NCBI RefSeq assembly: GCF_902705885.1
Contig: NZ_CACSIP010000020.1
Coordinates: forward strand, 1-48,668
Direction: 5' to 3'
DNA: 48,668 bases
DNA from: Mycolicibacterium austroafricanum
GTDB taxonomy: Bacteria; Actinomycetota; Actinomycetes; Mycobacteriales; Mycobacteriaceae
The first letter of the stretch is position 1. Every line of letters starts with the position of its first letter. The notes below the pieces were generated by a model that was given only the letters and a program-made list of their open reading frames with translations, was not told the DNA's origin and searched no databases. The position numbers were made by a program, and so were the translations under genes. Positions 1 to 8,387 of this stretch are shown piece by piece.

Positions 1-232
1 CCAGAACGCCGCCGGAATCGACGAGCACATGACGTTTGACGCCATCGCCCTTCTTTGCCCCGTCGAGCCCGCGCGGCCCGGCCACCGGGGACGCCTTGAC
101 GCTGGAGGAATCAACCACGGCCGCGGTGGGCCGTCTGCGGCGGCCGGAGCGGGTACGGACCTCGCCGCGGACCGTGGTCAGGATTCGCTCCCATGTACCG
201 TTGCGGCACCCGAGAAGGGCGGTGCCGAACAT
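1..232 (-). pseudogene. IS5-family transposase remnant, cut by the window edge
   Basis: On the minus strand the reading frame gives NGTWERILTTVRGEVRTR, then AAVVDSSSVKASPVAGPRG and DGAKKGDGVKRHVLVDSGG. This is the pattern of IS5/IS427-type DDE transposases: the WERI region, then the first catalytic Asp in VDSSSVK, then the G-KK-G-KRH-LVD block. The frame opens with an ATG at 232 right after a TGA. The N-terminal third normal for the family (about 50 residues before WERI) is missing and is replaced by unrelated residues, so the gene is 5'-truncated. The C-terminal part lies outside the window and may or may not be intact. No terminal inverted repeat was seen downstream of 232. It is probably a decayed insertion at the edge of the conserved block. 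Confidence 0.7.
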
Positions 233-255
233 TCAATAGAGTTGTTCGACACGCT

Positions 256-1305
256 TTAGAAGAGTTCCTTGGCGAGCAACTCCAGCGTGGTCTCGCGGGC
301 GGGTGCGGTCGCCGGGTCCGTGCCGCGGAACGCCGAGGCGACCGGGTGGACCATCACCTCGTCGACGTCGAACCGCTCCGCCAGGGCGCGCAGCTGGTCG
401 GCCGCCTCCGCCGGCGATCCCACCACCGCTTGCCGCAACCCCGCCTCGATGATGGGCTGGGCGCGGGCACTGACCTGTTGCGCTTCGGCGTCCTCGACGA
501 GGTCGAGGGGCACCATCGGTTGGCCCGTTCGCAGCCGGCCCATCATCTGCAAGTTCGGCAGGATCAATCGCATTGCCTCGTCCCGGGTTTCAGCCACGGC
601 GGCGTTGACCGTCAGGAAGGTGACCGGCTCTGACGTCAGATCGCTGGGGCGGAAGTCGGCGCGGTAGGTCTGCAACGCCTCCTCGGTGCCCTGACCGGAG
701 AAGTGGTGGGCGAACACATAGGGCAGTCCCTTCGCGGCGGCCAGACGCGCCGAGTACATCGACGAACCGAGAAGCCACAGCCTGGGTTCGGTGACAGCGG
801 CCGGCGTGGCCTTGAGGATGTAGGTGTCGCGCATCAGGTCGCGGGGCAGCGACACCTGGACCCCGTGCGCGCTCATCAGGGCCATCACGTCGTCGAGATA
901 CTCGGGGAACGCCTCGATGTCACGATCGTCGCGCCCCGCCGGACCACGTAGAGCCATCGACGTCACCGGGTCCGAGCCCGGCGCACGGCCGATGCCCAGG
1001 TCGATGCGCCCCGGGTGCGCTGCTTCCAGCAGCGCGAACTGTTCGGCGACGGCCAGCGGCGCATGATTGGGCAGCATCACACCGCCCGACCCGAGCCGCA
1101 GCGCCTTGGTGTGCGCGGCCAGGTGCGCGATCAGCACCGGAGGGCTGGTCGCAGCGACCGACGGCATGTTGTGGTGCTCGGCGACCCAGTAGCGGGTGTA
1201 GCCGAGCCGGTCGGCGGCCTGGGCGAGTCGGGTGGTCGCGGCCAGCGCATCCGACGTGCTCTGGTCCGAACGCACCGGGACGAGGTCGAGTACGGAAAGA
1301 CGCAT
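256..1305 (-). CDS. LLM-class flavin-dependent oxidoreductase (luciferase-like)
   Basis: This 349-aa protein belongs to the bacterial luciferase-like monooxygenase family, which uses reduced flavin (FMN or F420) in a TIM-barrel fold. It opens with MRLSVLDLVPVRSDQ and continues with GYTRYWVAEHHNMP and LRLGSGGVMLPNHAPL, hallmarks of the 'luciferase family oxidoreductase, group 1' type (YvbT-like). GRIDLGIGRAPGSDP follows. The frame stays open upstream to 1434, but that extension is low-complexity and precedes the conserved MRLSVLDL start, so the ATG at 1305 was chosen. It lies 59 bp after the alpha/beta hydrolase on the same strand and is probably the last gene of a udgB-hydrolase-LLM run. The substrate cannot be told from sequence. 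Confidence 0.85.
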   Translation of the reverse strand: MRLSVLDLVPVRSDQSTSDALAATTRLAQAADRLGYTRYWVAEHHNMPSVAATSPPVLIAHLAAHTKALRLGSGGVMLPNHAPLAVAEQFALLEAAHPGRIDLGIGRAPGSDPVTSMALRGPAGRDDRDIEAFPEYLDDVMALMSAHGVQVSLPRDLMRDTYILKATPAAVTEPRLWLLGSSMYSARLAAAKGLPYVFAHHFSGQGTEEALQTYRADFRPSDLTSEPVTFLTVNAAVAETRDEAMRLILPNLQMMGRLRTGQPMVPLDLVEDAEAQQVSARAQPIIEAGLRQAVVGSPAEAADQLRALAERFDVDEVMVHPVASAFRGTDPATAPARETTLELLAKELF

Positions 1306-1364
1306 TGTCGGTGCAACGCCCGCGAGCCGCGTTCCGTTCCCCGCAGCGGGCTGTGGGGGCGCGG

Positions 1365-2114
1365 CTAATGGTCGAGACTGGCCCAGAATTCGGTGAGCAC
1401 CGCCGCGCCGCGGTCCGGATCCTCGACCATCCACCAGTGGCCCAGACCCTCGAGCACCTCGGTGCGGGCGCCCGCGCGGTCCGCCGCCCGGCGACGGGTG
1501 TCGTTCGCGCCGACGAAGGGGTCAGCCGTGGCCAGTAGCGACAGCCCGGGCCGCGCTGCAGCCGCCTCCAGATCGCGGCCCGCCTCGGCCATCGCGGGCT
1601 GGGCCGCCGAGCGGTAGAGCGCCAGGATCGCTGTGCGCATGTCGGTGTTCTGGAACTCGGCCATGGCCCCGGCGATGTCTGCGGGGATACCGAACGAAAC
1701 CATCAGCTCGGTCCGCTGCGACAGCCCGCCGCCCATCATCGACTCGAGGTGTTCCTCGCCGGCGCCGGGCGTCTGCCAGACCTGCGCCATGTCGTGCCAG
1801 ACATAGTCGGGGTCGAACAACCCGAGGACGTCGCTGGCCCAGCTTCGGACCAGCGCGGGCCGGTGCATGACGACGTTGACGACGTGGCCGCCGCCCCAGT
1901 CGTGGCCGACCAGGTCGATCGGACCGTCCATCGCTTCCAGCTCGGCCTCGAGCCAGTCGCGGTACTCGAGATGAGTGGCGCCGAACCCGTCAGGCAGCGG
2001 CACCCCGAAACCCGGTGGCGACAGCCGTAGCACGTCGCGCCGCCCGAGCGCGGAGACCAGGGGCCCCCAGATCGCATCGGTCTCGGGGTTGCCGTGGACG
2101 AGGACCACTGTCAT
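1365..2114 (-). CDS. alpha/beta hydrolase, epoxide hydrolase / dehalogenase-like
   Basis: This 249-aa single-domain alpha/beta hydrolase has the oxyanion-hole motif HGNPET near residue 8. The nucleophile elbow is VGHDWGGG, with Asp where serine hydrolases carry Ser. A candidate acid is in TADPFVG and the general-base His is in GLGHWWMVEDP near the C-terminus. An Asp nucleophile in G-H-D-W-G-G is the signature of epoxide hydrolases and haloalkane dehalogenases, so an ester-forming hydrolysis mechanism is likely. There is no signal peptide, so it should be cytoplasmic. It lies 41 bp downstream of udgB and 59 bp upstream of the LLM oxidoreductase, all on the minus strand, which suggests cotranscription. 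The substrate is unknown. Confidence 0.85.
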   Translation of the reverse strand: MTVVLVHGNPETDAIWGPLVSALGRRDVLRLSPPGFGVPLPDGFGATHLEYRDWLEAELEAMDGPIDLVGHDWGGGHVVNVVMHRPALVRSWASDVLGLFDPDYVWHDMAQVWQTPGAGEEHLESMMGGGLSQRTELMVSFGIPADIAGAMAEFQNTDMRTAILALYRSAAQPAMAEAGRDLEAAAARPGLSLLATADPFVGANDTRRRAADRAGARTEVLEGLGHWWMVEDPDRGAAVLTEFWASLDH

Positions 2115-2155
2115 GCCTCACATCGTGGCACGCCATGCGTTTTCGGCGGGCCCGC

Positions 2156-3004
2156 TCACGACGAAATCGCCAGGGCGGTGGCGAAGACGTCGTCCATCAT
2201 CGCCGGGGTGAGCCTGCCGGTGAAGGTGTTCTGCTGGCTGGGGTGGTAGCACCCGAGCAACTGCACCGGGCCCTGCGCGGTGCTCAGCGACGCGATCGTG
2301 CCGTGCCCGAACTTCGGTGCGGGGGTGCCCACCGACCCGCCGGCGCGGCGCACCAGCGCCAGCGCCGACTGCCAGGCGAATCCACCCAGCGCGACGACGA
2401 CCCGCACGTCGCCGCCGATCAGCCGCCACTCGGCATCCAGCCACGGCGCACAGTTGCTGCGCTCGGCCGGCGTCGGCGCGTTACCCGGAGGTGCACACCG
2501 TACCGCGGCGACCACCCGAACGTCGTTGAGCACCAAGCCGTCCGCGCTGTCGGTACACGACGCCTGATTCGCCAGACCGCTGCGGTACAGCGATCCGAAC
2601 AGAAAGTCCCCCGACCGGTCGCCGGTGAACACCCGTCCGGTGCGGTTGGCGCCGTGGGCGGCCGGCGCGAGCCCCAGAACCAGCACCCGGGGGTGCAGCG
2701 ACCCGAACCCGGGCGCAGGCCTGCCCCAATACGGCTGATCGGCGTAGGACCGGCGCTTGGCCACCGCCACCTCCTCGCGCCACTGCACCAGCCGTGGGCA
2801 GGCACGGCACACCGACACCCCGGCATCGACCTGCTGGACAGCGCCGGCTGCCACTGCCAACGCCGCCACCTCAGCGGGTGTCTGCGCGGCGGCGGTGCGC
2901 TTTGTCGCCGGATCACCGGGCCATCCCGAGCCCGGCCGCACCGGGGAATCGAACCGGCCGCCGATACGCGGGTGGGGCAGTTTCACCACTCCACTGTGAG
3001 CCAC
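2156..3004 (-). CDS. udgB: Type 5 uracil-DNA glycosylase UdgB
   Basis: This 282-aa protein matches mycobacterial UdgB (Rv1259 family), a family 5 uracil-DNA glycosylase that removes uracil and some other deaminated bases from DNA in base-excision repair. Motif 1 is [14 protein letters not shown] (residues 111-124) and motif 2 is [14 protein letters not shown] (252-265, with the active-site His). Cys66, Cys69, Cys170 and Cys185 fit the 4Fe-4S ligand pattern of families 4 and 5. The first Asp/Asn of family 1 enzymes is absent from motif 1, as expected for UdgB. It is divergent from the Tap-type pump across 66 bp, as in M. tuberculosis. The N-terminal 30 residues are variable in the family, so the exact start is less certain. 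Confidence 0.93.
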   Translation of the reverse strand: MAHSGVVKLPHPRIGGRFDSPVRPGSGWPGDPATKRTAAAQTPAEVAALAVAAGAVQQVDAGVSVCRACPRLVQWREEVAVAKRRSYADQPYWGRPAPGFGSLHPRVLVLGLAPAAHGANRTGRVFTGDRSGDFLFGSLYRSGLANQASCTDSADGLVLNDVRVVAAVRCAPPGNAPTPAERSNCAPWLDAEWRLIGGDVRVVVALGGFAWQSALALVRRAGGSVGTPAPKFGHGTIASLSTAQGPVQLLGCYHPSQQNTFTGRLTPAMMDDVFATALAISS

Positions 3005-3013
3005 CGGCGGCCA

Positions 3014-3056
3014 CGGGGAAAACCGGTCGCCGCACCGCCCGACGCCTTGCTACATT
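3014..3056 (+). promoter_or_regulatory. Possible tap promoter with WhiB7-like A-rich box
   Basis: The 66-bp gap between udgB and the tap-like gene holds GGGGAAAACCGG followed by GTCGCC and, further on, an extended -10-like TGCTACATT (TACATT at 3051-3056). The ATG follows 14 bp later. WhiB7-dependent promoters in mycobacteria, including that of tap, carry an A/T-rich box just upstream of the -35 element, and AAAA at 3019-3022 could be this box. The -35 is poor and its spacing is not ideal, so this is a weak assignment. Confidence 0.3.
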
Positions 3057-3070
3057 CCCGGCGATAACCC

Positions 3071-4318
3071 ATGACGCAGAAGAGTGCGCTGAGCAGGCGT
3101 GGCCCGCTGTCGCTGATCCTGTTCGCCGCGCTGATGGCCGGGGCCGGCAACGGGATCTCGATCGTCGCGTTTCCATGGCTGGTGCTGCAGCGCACCGGGT
3201 CCGCGCTCGACGCCTCGATCGTGGCGATGGCCGGAACCCTCCCGCTGCTGGCCGCGACGTTGCTCGCCGGGGCAGCGGTCGACTTCATCGGCCGACGGCC
3301 GGTGTCGATGATCTCCGACGCGCTGTCGGGGCTGTCGGTGGCGGCGGTGCCGGTATTGGCGCTGATCTTCGGTGCCGACGTCATCAACGTCGCGGTGCTG
3401 GCCGGGCTGGCGGCACTCGGCGCGTTGTTCGATCCGGCCGGCATGACCGCCCGCGAGACGATGCTGCCCGAGGCGGCCACTCGTGCGGGATGGAGCCTGG
3501 ACCAGGCCAACAGCGCCTACGAGGCGATCTTCAACCTCGCCTACATCGTCGGGCCGGGAATCGGCGGTCTGCTGATCGCGACGCTCGGCGGCATCAACAC
3601 CATGTGGGTGACGGCCGGGACTTTCGTGTTGTCGATCCTGGCGATCTCAGCGCTCCGACTGGAAGGCGCGGGCAAGCCGGACCCCTCGGTGCTGACCGGT
3701 GGAGTGTGGGCCGGGATCGCCGAGGGCCTGCGATTCGTGTGGAACAACCGGGTGCTGCGCACCTTGGCGATCGTGGACTTGACGGCCACCGGCCTCTACA
3801 TGCCGATGGAGAGCGTGCTGTTCCCCAAGTACTTCACCGACCGCAACGAGCCGGCGCAGCTGGGCTGGGTGCTGATGGCATTGAGCGTCGGCGGGCTGAT
3901 CGGTGCCGTGGGCTACGCCGTGCTCTCGAAGTTCATGCGCAAGCGGACGGTCATGCTGATCGCGGTGCTGACCCTCGGCGTGGCCATGACCGCCATCGCG
4001 TTCCTGCCGCCGCTGCCGGTGATCCTGGTGCTGTGCGTCGTCGTCGGCTTCGTCTACGGGCCGATCGCGCCGATCTACAACTACGTGATGCAGACTCGCG
4101 CTCCCCAGCACCTTCGCGGGCGGGTGGTGGGAGTGATGGGATCACTGGCCTACGCCGCCGGCCCGCTGGGGCTGATCGTGGCGGGCCCGCTGGCCGACCA
4201 GACCGGTCTGCACACCACGTTCCTGGCGCTGTCGATCCCCATGCTGCTGCTCGGTGTCGTCGCGGTGTTCCTGCCCGCGCTACGTGATCTGGACGAACCC
4301 GCCGCGCCACCGGCCTAG
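3071..4318 (+). CDS. tap: MFS multidrug efflux pump, Tap (Rv1258c) family
   Basis: This 415-aa, about 12-helix major facilitator resembles M. tuberculosis Tap (Rv1258c) along its length. Shared blocks include SIVAFPWLVLQRTGSA, GRRPVSMISDALSG, GPAGMTARE-like DPAGMTARETMLPEAA, NLAYIVGPGIGGLLIAT, YMPMESVLFPKYFTD and VYGPIAPIYNYVMQTRA. Tap exports tetracycline, aminoglycoside/spectinomycin-type drugs and others by proton antiport at the inner membrane, and is part of the WhiB7 intrinsic-resistance regulon in species where this was tested. The ATG at 3071 is well supported: the conserved N-terminus begins a few residues later. It is divergent from udgB and followed after 9 bp by the GlcD-like oxidase on the same strand. 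Confidence 0.92.
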   Translation: MTQKSALSRRGPLSLILFAALMAGAGNGISIVAFPWLVLQRTGSALDASIVAMAGTLPLLAATLLAGAAVDFIGRRPVSMISDALSGLSVAAVPVLALIFGADVINVAVLAGLAALGALFDPAGMTARETMLPEAATRAGWSLDQANSAYEAIFNLAYIVGPGIGGLLIATLGGINTMWVTAGTFVLSILAISALRLEGAGKPDPSVLTGGVWAGIAEGLRFVWNNRVLRTLAIVDLTATGLYMPMESVLFPKYFTDRNEPAQLGWVLMALSVGGLIGAVGYAVLSKFMRKRTVMLIAVLTLGVAMTAIAFLPPLPVILVLCVVVGFVYGPIAPIYNYVMQTRAPQHLRGRVVGVMGSLAYAAGPLGLIVAGPLADQTGLHTTFLALSIPMLLLGVVAVFLPALRDLDEPAAPPA

Positions 4319-4327
4319 GATTGCGGC

Positions 4328-5701
4328 GTGGACTCTCCCACGGACACGCTGCACAGCCTGATCTCCGCGCTGCCCGACGGCACGGTCGTCACCGATCCCG
4401 ACATCCTCGAGTCCTACCGCCAGGATCGGGCCGCCGACCCGGCCGCCGGTACGCCGATGGCGGTGGTCCGGCCGCGACGCACCGAAGAGGTGCAGACCGT
4501 GCTCAGATGGGCCGCCTCCCACCGGATCGCGGTGGTCCCTCGTGGCATGGGCACCGGCTTGTCCGGCGGCGCGACGGCGCTGGACGGCGGCATCGTGCTG
4601 AGCACCGAGAAGATGCGCGACATCTCCGTCGACCCCGTCACCCGCACCGCCATCGCACAGCCTGGCCTGCTCAACGCCGAGGTGAAGAAGGCCGTCGCCG
4701 AGTACGGGATGTGGTACCCGCCGGACCCGTCGTCGTTCGAGATCTGCAGCATCGGCGGCAACATCGCCACCAACGCCGGCGGCCTGTGTTGCGTGAAATA
4801 CGGTGTCACGTCCGACTACGTGCTCGGGCTGCAGGTGGTGCTGGCCGACGGCACCGCGGTCCGTCTCGGCGGCCCGCGCCTCAAGGATGTCGCCGGGCTG
4901 TCGCTGACCAAGTTGTTCGTCGGCAGCGAGGGCACGCTCGGCGTGGTGACGGAGGTGACGCTCAAGCTGCTGCCCGCGCAGCACCGCGGGTGCACCGTGG
5001 TGGCGACGTTCGATTCGGTGTCGGCCGCCTGTGATGCCGTGGCCGTCATCACCGGCAGGATCCGCCCGTCGATGCTGGAGTTCATGGACGCGGTGGCGAT
5101 CAACGCCGTCGAGGACAAGCTCAAGATGGGGCTGGACCGCAACGCCGCCGCCATGATGGTCGCCGCCACCGACGACCGTGGGCCGGCCGGCGCCGAGGAT
5201 GCCGAATACATGGCCGGAGTGTTCACCGAACACGGTGCGACAGAGGTGTTCTCGACCGACGACCCGGACGAGGGTGAGGCGTTCGTCGCCGCCCGCCGCT
5301 TCGCGATCCCCGCCGTGGAGGCGAAGGGTTCGCTGCTGCTCGAGGACGTCGGTGTCCCGCTGCCCGCGCTGGCCGAACTGGTGTCCGGGGTGGCGAAGAT
5401 CGCCGAGCAGCACGACCTGATGATCTCGGTGATCGCGCACGCCGGCGACGGCAACACCCACCCGCTGATCGTCTACGACCCCGCCGACGCGGCGATGACC
5501 GAACGGGCCCACACCGCGTTCGGCGAGATCATGGATCTTGCAGTGCGACTCGGTGGCACGATCACCGGCGAACACGGCGTCGGCCGGCTCAAACGGCCGT
5601 GGTTGGCGGGCTACCTGGGCCCGGAGGCGATGGAACTCAACCGGCGCATCAAGGCGGCCCTGGACCCGGACAACATCCTCAACCCGGGCGCGGCAATCTG
5701 A
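4328..5701 (+). CDS. FAD-linked oxidase, GlcD / D-lactate dehydrogenase-like (Rv1257c)
   Basis: This 457-aa FAD-dependent 2-hydroxyacid oxidoreductase has the VAO/PCMH fold. The FAD-binding half contains VPRGMGTGLSGGATALDGG (around residue 75), IGGNIATNAGG and GSEGTLGVVTEVTLKLLP. The C-terminal FAD-oxidase domain contains HAGDGNTHPLIVYDP, a metal-site type motif, and TGEHGVGRLKRPWL, then DPDNILNPG. This is the GlcD/D-lactate dehydrogenase/D-2-hydroxyglutarate dehydrogenase group; the exact hydroxyacid cannot be chosen from sequence. The start is GTG at 4328, 9 bp after the pump, so the two may share a transcript. It corresponds to Rv1257c by position. A strong hairpin follows the stop. Confidence 0.88.
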   Translation: MDSPTDTLHSLISALPDGTVVTDPDILESYRQDRAADPAAGTPMAVVRPRRTEEVQTVLRWAASHRIAVVPRGMGTGLSGGATALDGGIVLSTEKMRDISVDPVTRTAIAQPGLLNAEVKKAVAEYGMWYPPDPSSFEICSIGGNIATNAGGLCCVKYGVTSDYVLGLQVVLADGTAVRLGGPRLKDVAGLSLTKLFVGSEGTLGVVTEVTLKLLPAQHRGCTVVATFDSVSAACDAVAVITGRIRPSMLEFMDAVAINAVEDKLKMGLDRNAAAMMVAATDDRGPAGAEDAEYMAGVFTEHGATEVFSTDDPDEGEAFVAARRFAIPAVEAKGSLLLEDVGVPLPALAELVSGVAKIAEQHDLMISVIAHAGDGNTHPLIVYDPADAAMTERAHTAFGEIMDLAVRLGGTITGEHGVGRLKRPWLAGYLGPEAMELNRRIKAALDPDNILNPGAAI

Positions 5702-5709
5702 CTCGGCTG

Positions 5710-5775
5710 CGTCGACCACTTCTGCAGGAGGGTCGTGGCGGCCAGGTCTTCGCGACCCTGGTGCAGAAATCGACG
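5710..5775. repeat. Imperfect palindrome, likely hairpin after the FAD oxidase
   Basis: Left arm 5710-5735 contains CTTCTGCAGGAGGGTCG. Right arm 5753-5775 contains CGACCCTGGTGCAGAAAT. They pair with a few mismatches around a loop of about 17 bp. It begins 9 bp after the stop codon and has no T-run. It could end transcription of the Tap/oxidase pair or be another dispersed palindrome. I saw no second copy in the window. Confidence 0.7.
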
Positions 5776-5805
5776 AGCCCCGTCCGAGGCAATCACCGCG
5801 AACTA

Positions 5806-5835
5806 TTGACACAGATAGGCAAGCTGTCGTACTCA
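5806..5835 (+). promoter_or_regulatory. Predicted sigma-A promoter of cyp130, probably leaderless
   Basis: A perfect TTGACA sits at 5806-5811 and a -10-like TACTCA at 5830-5835, 18 bp apart. The ATG of cyp130 begins 6 bp after the -10, where transcription would be expected to start, so the mRNA is probably leaderless, as is common in mycobacteria. No convincing Shine-Dalgarno sequence precedes the ATG, which agrees with this. Confidence 0.5.
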
Positions 5836-5841
5836 TAAGAC

Positions 5842-7083
5842 ATGACTGCGATTCTGTCTCAGGGGTCTCCCGTTCGATTCGAGCTCGCCGACGCCACGAC
5901 CTGGCGGGACCCCTGGCCGATGTACCGAGCGCTGCGCGACCACGATCCGGTGCATCATGTCATCCCCGACGACCGGCCGGACCATGACTACTACGTGCTG
6001 TCCCGGCACGCCGACATCTGGGCCGCCGCCCGCGACCATCAGACCTTCTCCTCGGCACAGGGCCTGACCGTCAACTACGGCGAGCTGGACCTCATCGGCT
6101 TGGCGGACAATCCGCCGATGGTGATGCAGGATCCGCCCGTGCACACCGAGTTCCGGAAACTGGTGTCTCGCGGCTTCACGCCCCGCCAGGTGGAAACGGT
6201 GGAACCCAAGGTCCGCGAGTACGTCATCGAGCGTATCGAGAGGTTGCGCGCCGATGGTGGCGGCGACATCGTCGCCGAACTGTTCAAGCCCCTACCGTCA
6301 ATGGTGGTCGCGCACTACCTCGGTGTGCCCGAGGAGGACCGCGGACAGTTCGACGGCTGGACCGACGCGATCGTGGCCGCCAGCACCGCCGAGGGCGGGA
6401 TCGGCGGAGCACTGGAGTCAGTGGGCGACGCGCTCGGCGGGATGATGGCCTACTTCACGTCACTGATCGAGCGTCGGCGCTCCGAACCCGAAGACGATAC
6501 GGTCTCGCATCTGGTAGCCGCCGGCGTCGGCGCTGATGGTGACATCGCCGGGGTGCTGTCGATCCTGGCGTTCACCTTCACGATGGTCACCGGCGGCAAC
6601 GACACCACCACCGGCATGCTGGGCGGCTCGGTGCAACTGCTGCACCAACGTCCCGACCAGCGACGCCTGCTGGCCCAGGATCCCGAGTTGATTCCCGACG
6701 CGGTCGAGGAGCTACTGCGGCTGACCTCCCCGGTCCAGATGCTGGGACGCACTGTGACCCGCGACGTCACGATCGGGGATGTCACCGTCCCCGAGGGACG
6801 ACGGATGATGTTGCTCTACGGGTCGGGCAACCGCGACGAACGCCAGTACGGCCCCGATGCCGCAGAACTCGACGTCACCCGCAAGCCGCGAAACATCCTG
6901 ACGTTCAGCCACGGCGCGCACCACTGCCTGGGCGCCGCGGCCGCCCGGATGCAGTCCCGGGTGACGCTGACCGAGTTGCTGGCACGGATACCGGACTTCG
7001 AGGTCGACGAATCCGGAATCGAGTGGGCCGGTGGCAGTTACGTGCGTCGACCGGTGTCGGTGCCTTTCACGGTGACGAGCTGA
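5842..7083 (+). CDS. cyp130: Cytochrome P450 CYP130
   Basis: This 413-aa P450 matches CYP130 (Rv1256c) throughout. The haem-binding loop is FSHGAHHCLGAAAAR with the Cys ligand at about residue 362. The I-helix oxygen-activation motif is GGNDT (residues 251-255), the form found in CYP130. The EELLRL (ExxR) motif is present, as is the family-typical tail GGSYVRRPVSVPF. It is a soluble monooxygenase needing ferredoxin and ferredoxin reductase, neither of which is encoded nearby. The native substrate of CYP130 is not established; N-demethylation of drug-like arylamines has been seen for the M. tuberculosis enzyme. Its stop overlaps the start of the TetR gene by one base (TGATG), so the two are translationally coupled. 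Confidence 0.93.
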   Translation: MTAILSQGSPVRFELADATTWRDPWPMYRALRDHDPVHHVIPDDRPDHDYYVLSRHADIWAAARDHQTFSSAQGLTVNYGELDLIGLADNPPMVMQDPPVHTEFRKLVSRGFTPRQVETVEPKVREYVIERIERLRADGGGDIVAELFKPLPSMVVAHYLGVPEEDRGQFDGWTDAIVAASTAEGGIGGALESVGDALGGMMAYFTSLIERRRSEPEDDTVSHLVAAGVGADGDIAGVLSILAFTFTMVTGGNDTTTGMLGGSVQLLHQRPDQRRLLAQDPELIPDAVEELLRLTSPVQMLGRTVTRDVTIGDVTVPEGRRMMLLYGSGNRDERQYGPDAAELDVTRKPRNILTFSHGAHHCLGAAAARMQSRVTLTELLARIPDFEVDESGIEWAGGSYVRRPVSVPFTVTS

Positions 7084-7664
7084 TGGCCGGCGACTGGCTG
7101 GCGGCGCGCCGCACCGAGGTGGCCGCGGACCGCATCCTGGACGCTGCGGGCGAGCTGTTCGCCACAAAGGAGGCAGCGGCGGTCGGTATGCACGAGATCG
7201 CCTCGGCAGCCGGGTGTTCACGCGCCACGCTGTATCGCTACTTCGAGAACCGCGACGCCCTCTACACCGCCTATGTGCACCGCGAGAGTTACCGCCTCTA
7301 CCGCGAGATGACCGATCAGATCATGTCGGTGCTGGATCCGCGGGAGCGGTTGATCGAAGGCATGCTCTCGTCGCTGCGCAACGTGCGCGAGAGCCCGGCC
7401 CTGGCGTCGTGGTTCGCGACCACCCAGCGACCGATCGGGGCGGCGATGGCCGAACAATCGCAGGTGATCAAGGCGCTCACCGAAGCGTTCGTGATCTCCC
7501 TCGGGTCCGATGCGCCCGATGTGGTGGAACATCGGGCGCGCTGGTTGGTCCGGGTGATGATGTCCCTGCTGGTGTTCCCCGGTCACGACGACGCCGACGA
7601 ACGCAGAATGCTCGAGGAATTCGTCGTCCCGATTGTGCTGCCAAGCCGTCAGGCCACCCAGTAG
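7083..7664 (+). CDS. TetR-family regulator paired with cyp130 (Rv1255c)
   Basis: This 193-aa regulator has an N-terminal helix-turn-helix: AADRILDAAGELFATKEA, then MHEIASAAGCSRATLYRYFENRDALYTAYV (residues about 38-67), the standard TetR DNA-binding pattern. The C-terminal ligand-binding half is variable. The ATG at 7083 uses the last base of the cyp130 stop, so both genes form an operon and the regulator probably controls its own promoter upstream of cyp130. The position corresponds to Rv1255c. Its last 16 bp overlap the 3' end of the convergent siderophore-interacting protein gene. No clear palindromic operator was seen near 5800-5840; GACA..TGTC flanking the -35 spacer is too weak to call. 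Confidence 0.9.
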   Translation: MAGDWLAARRTEVAADRILDAAGELFATKEAAAVGMHEIASAAGCSRATLYRYFENRDALYTAYVHRESYRLYREMTDQIMSVLDPRERLIEGMLSSLRNVRESPALASWFATTQRPIGAAMAEQSQVIKALTEAFVISLGSDAPDVVEHRARWLVRVMMSLLVFPGHDDADERRMLEEFVVPIVLPSRQATQ

Positions 7665-8362
7665 GCCTGTGCTTTGATCGCCTTGCGGGAAATCTTGTAG
7701 TCCTCGCGGAGCAGTTTGGCCACTGCGCGCGTGGTGCGGTTGTCGCACGCGACCCAGCCGAAATGGTCGGAGGCGTCGAACGCGGCCGATTCCACCGCCT
7801 GCACCAGGGCCTCGCCGGCATTCTTGCGGTCCACCCAGGTCACGTCGGTGCGTGCCACGGGCAGTTGCTTGTCGTCGTCGTGCGCCGCTTCCAGGAAGAT
7901 CTGTGCAGGGGCGTCGCCGATCGCGTCGAGCAGGGAGTTGATCGCCGGCAGTGATGCCGTGTCGCCGACGATGACGTATCCGGCCGGGCGCGGTTCGGGC
8001 AGCGCGAAGTTGCTGCCCAGCACCGTGACCTCGATGGTGTCGCCCGGCACGGCGTGCTCCGCCCAGCGCGACGCGACTCCGTCGTGCAGCGCGAACTCGA
8101 TGTCCACGGTGTCGTTCGCCGGATCCGGGTTGACCAGCGTGTAGCCGCGCTGATGCAGTTTGTCGCCGTCGGAGAACCACATCCGGATCCACATGGTCGG
8201 ATGCAGCGCCCGGTCGGCCAGCAACCCGCCGGCCTGGAAACTCAGCCGCAGATAGTGCGGGGTGACCTCGGTTCTCGCGGTGACGGTCAACTCGTAGTCG
8301 CCTGCGCGCAGCAGCTTGAGTACCGCGCCGGCGAACCCGCGCGACTGCTTCGTGTCCGACAT
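7649..8362 (-). CDS. Siderophore-interacting protein (FAD-binding ferric reductase, ViuB-like)
   Basis: This 237-aa protein has the SIP-type FAD-binding domain at residues about 20-130, with the RGYTLVNPD motif (RxYT, FAD contact), and a C-terminal NAD(P)H-binding half. It ends with ACDNRTTRAVAKLLRED and ISRKAIKAQAYWV. Family members reduce ferric siderophores in the cytoplasm to release iron. A near-consensus IdeR box lies 26 bp upstream of the ATG, so iron-dependent repression is very likely. No siderophore biosynthesis gene is adjacent; it stands alone between the cyp130 operon and an acyltransferase, at a position where M. tuberculosis has no gene. The 3' ends of this gene and the TetR gene overlap by 16 bp. 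Confidence 0.88.
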   Translation of the reverse strand: MSDTKQSRGFAGAVLKLLRAGDYELTVTARTEVTPHYLRLSFQAGGLLADRALHPTMWIRMWFSDGDKLHQRGYTLVNPDPANDTVDIEFALHDGVASRWAEHAVPGDTIEVTVLGSNFALPEPRPAGYVIVGDTASLPAINSLLDAIGDAPAQIFLEAAHDDDKQLPVARTDVTWVDRKNAGEALVQAVESAAFDASDHFGWVACDNRTTRAVAKLLREDYKISRKAIKAQAYWVA

Positions 8363-8387
8363 GGCTCCTCTATCCCTGATCGATTAC

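Noticed and set aside
2794..4287. Long frame overlapping udgB and the Tap-like pump
   Set aside because: Arg/Gly-rich, no motif, out of frame with a well-recognised pump; the same holds for the frame at 4280-5836 opposite the GlcD-like oxidase.
5806..5835. A TetR operator at the cyp130 promoter
   Set aside because: Only a four-base GACA/TGTC inversion is visible around the spacer, which is not enough for an operator.
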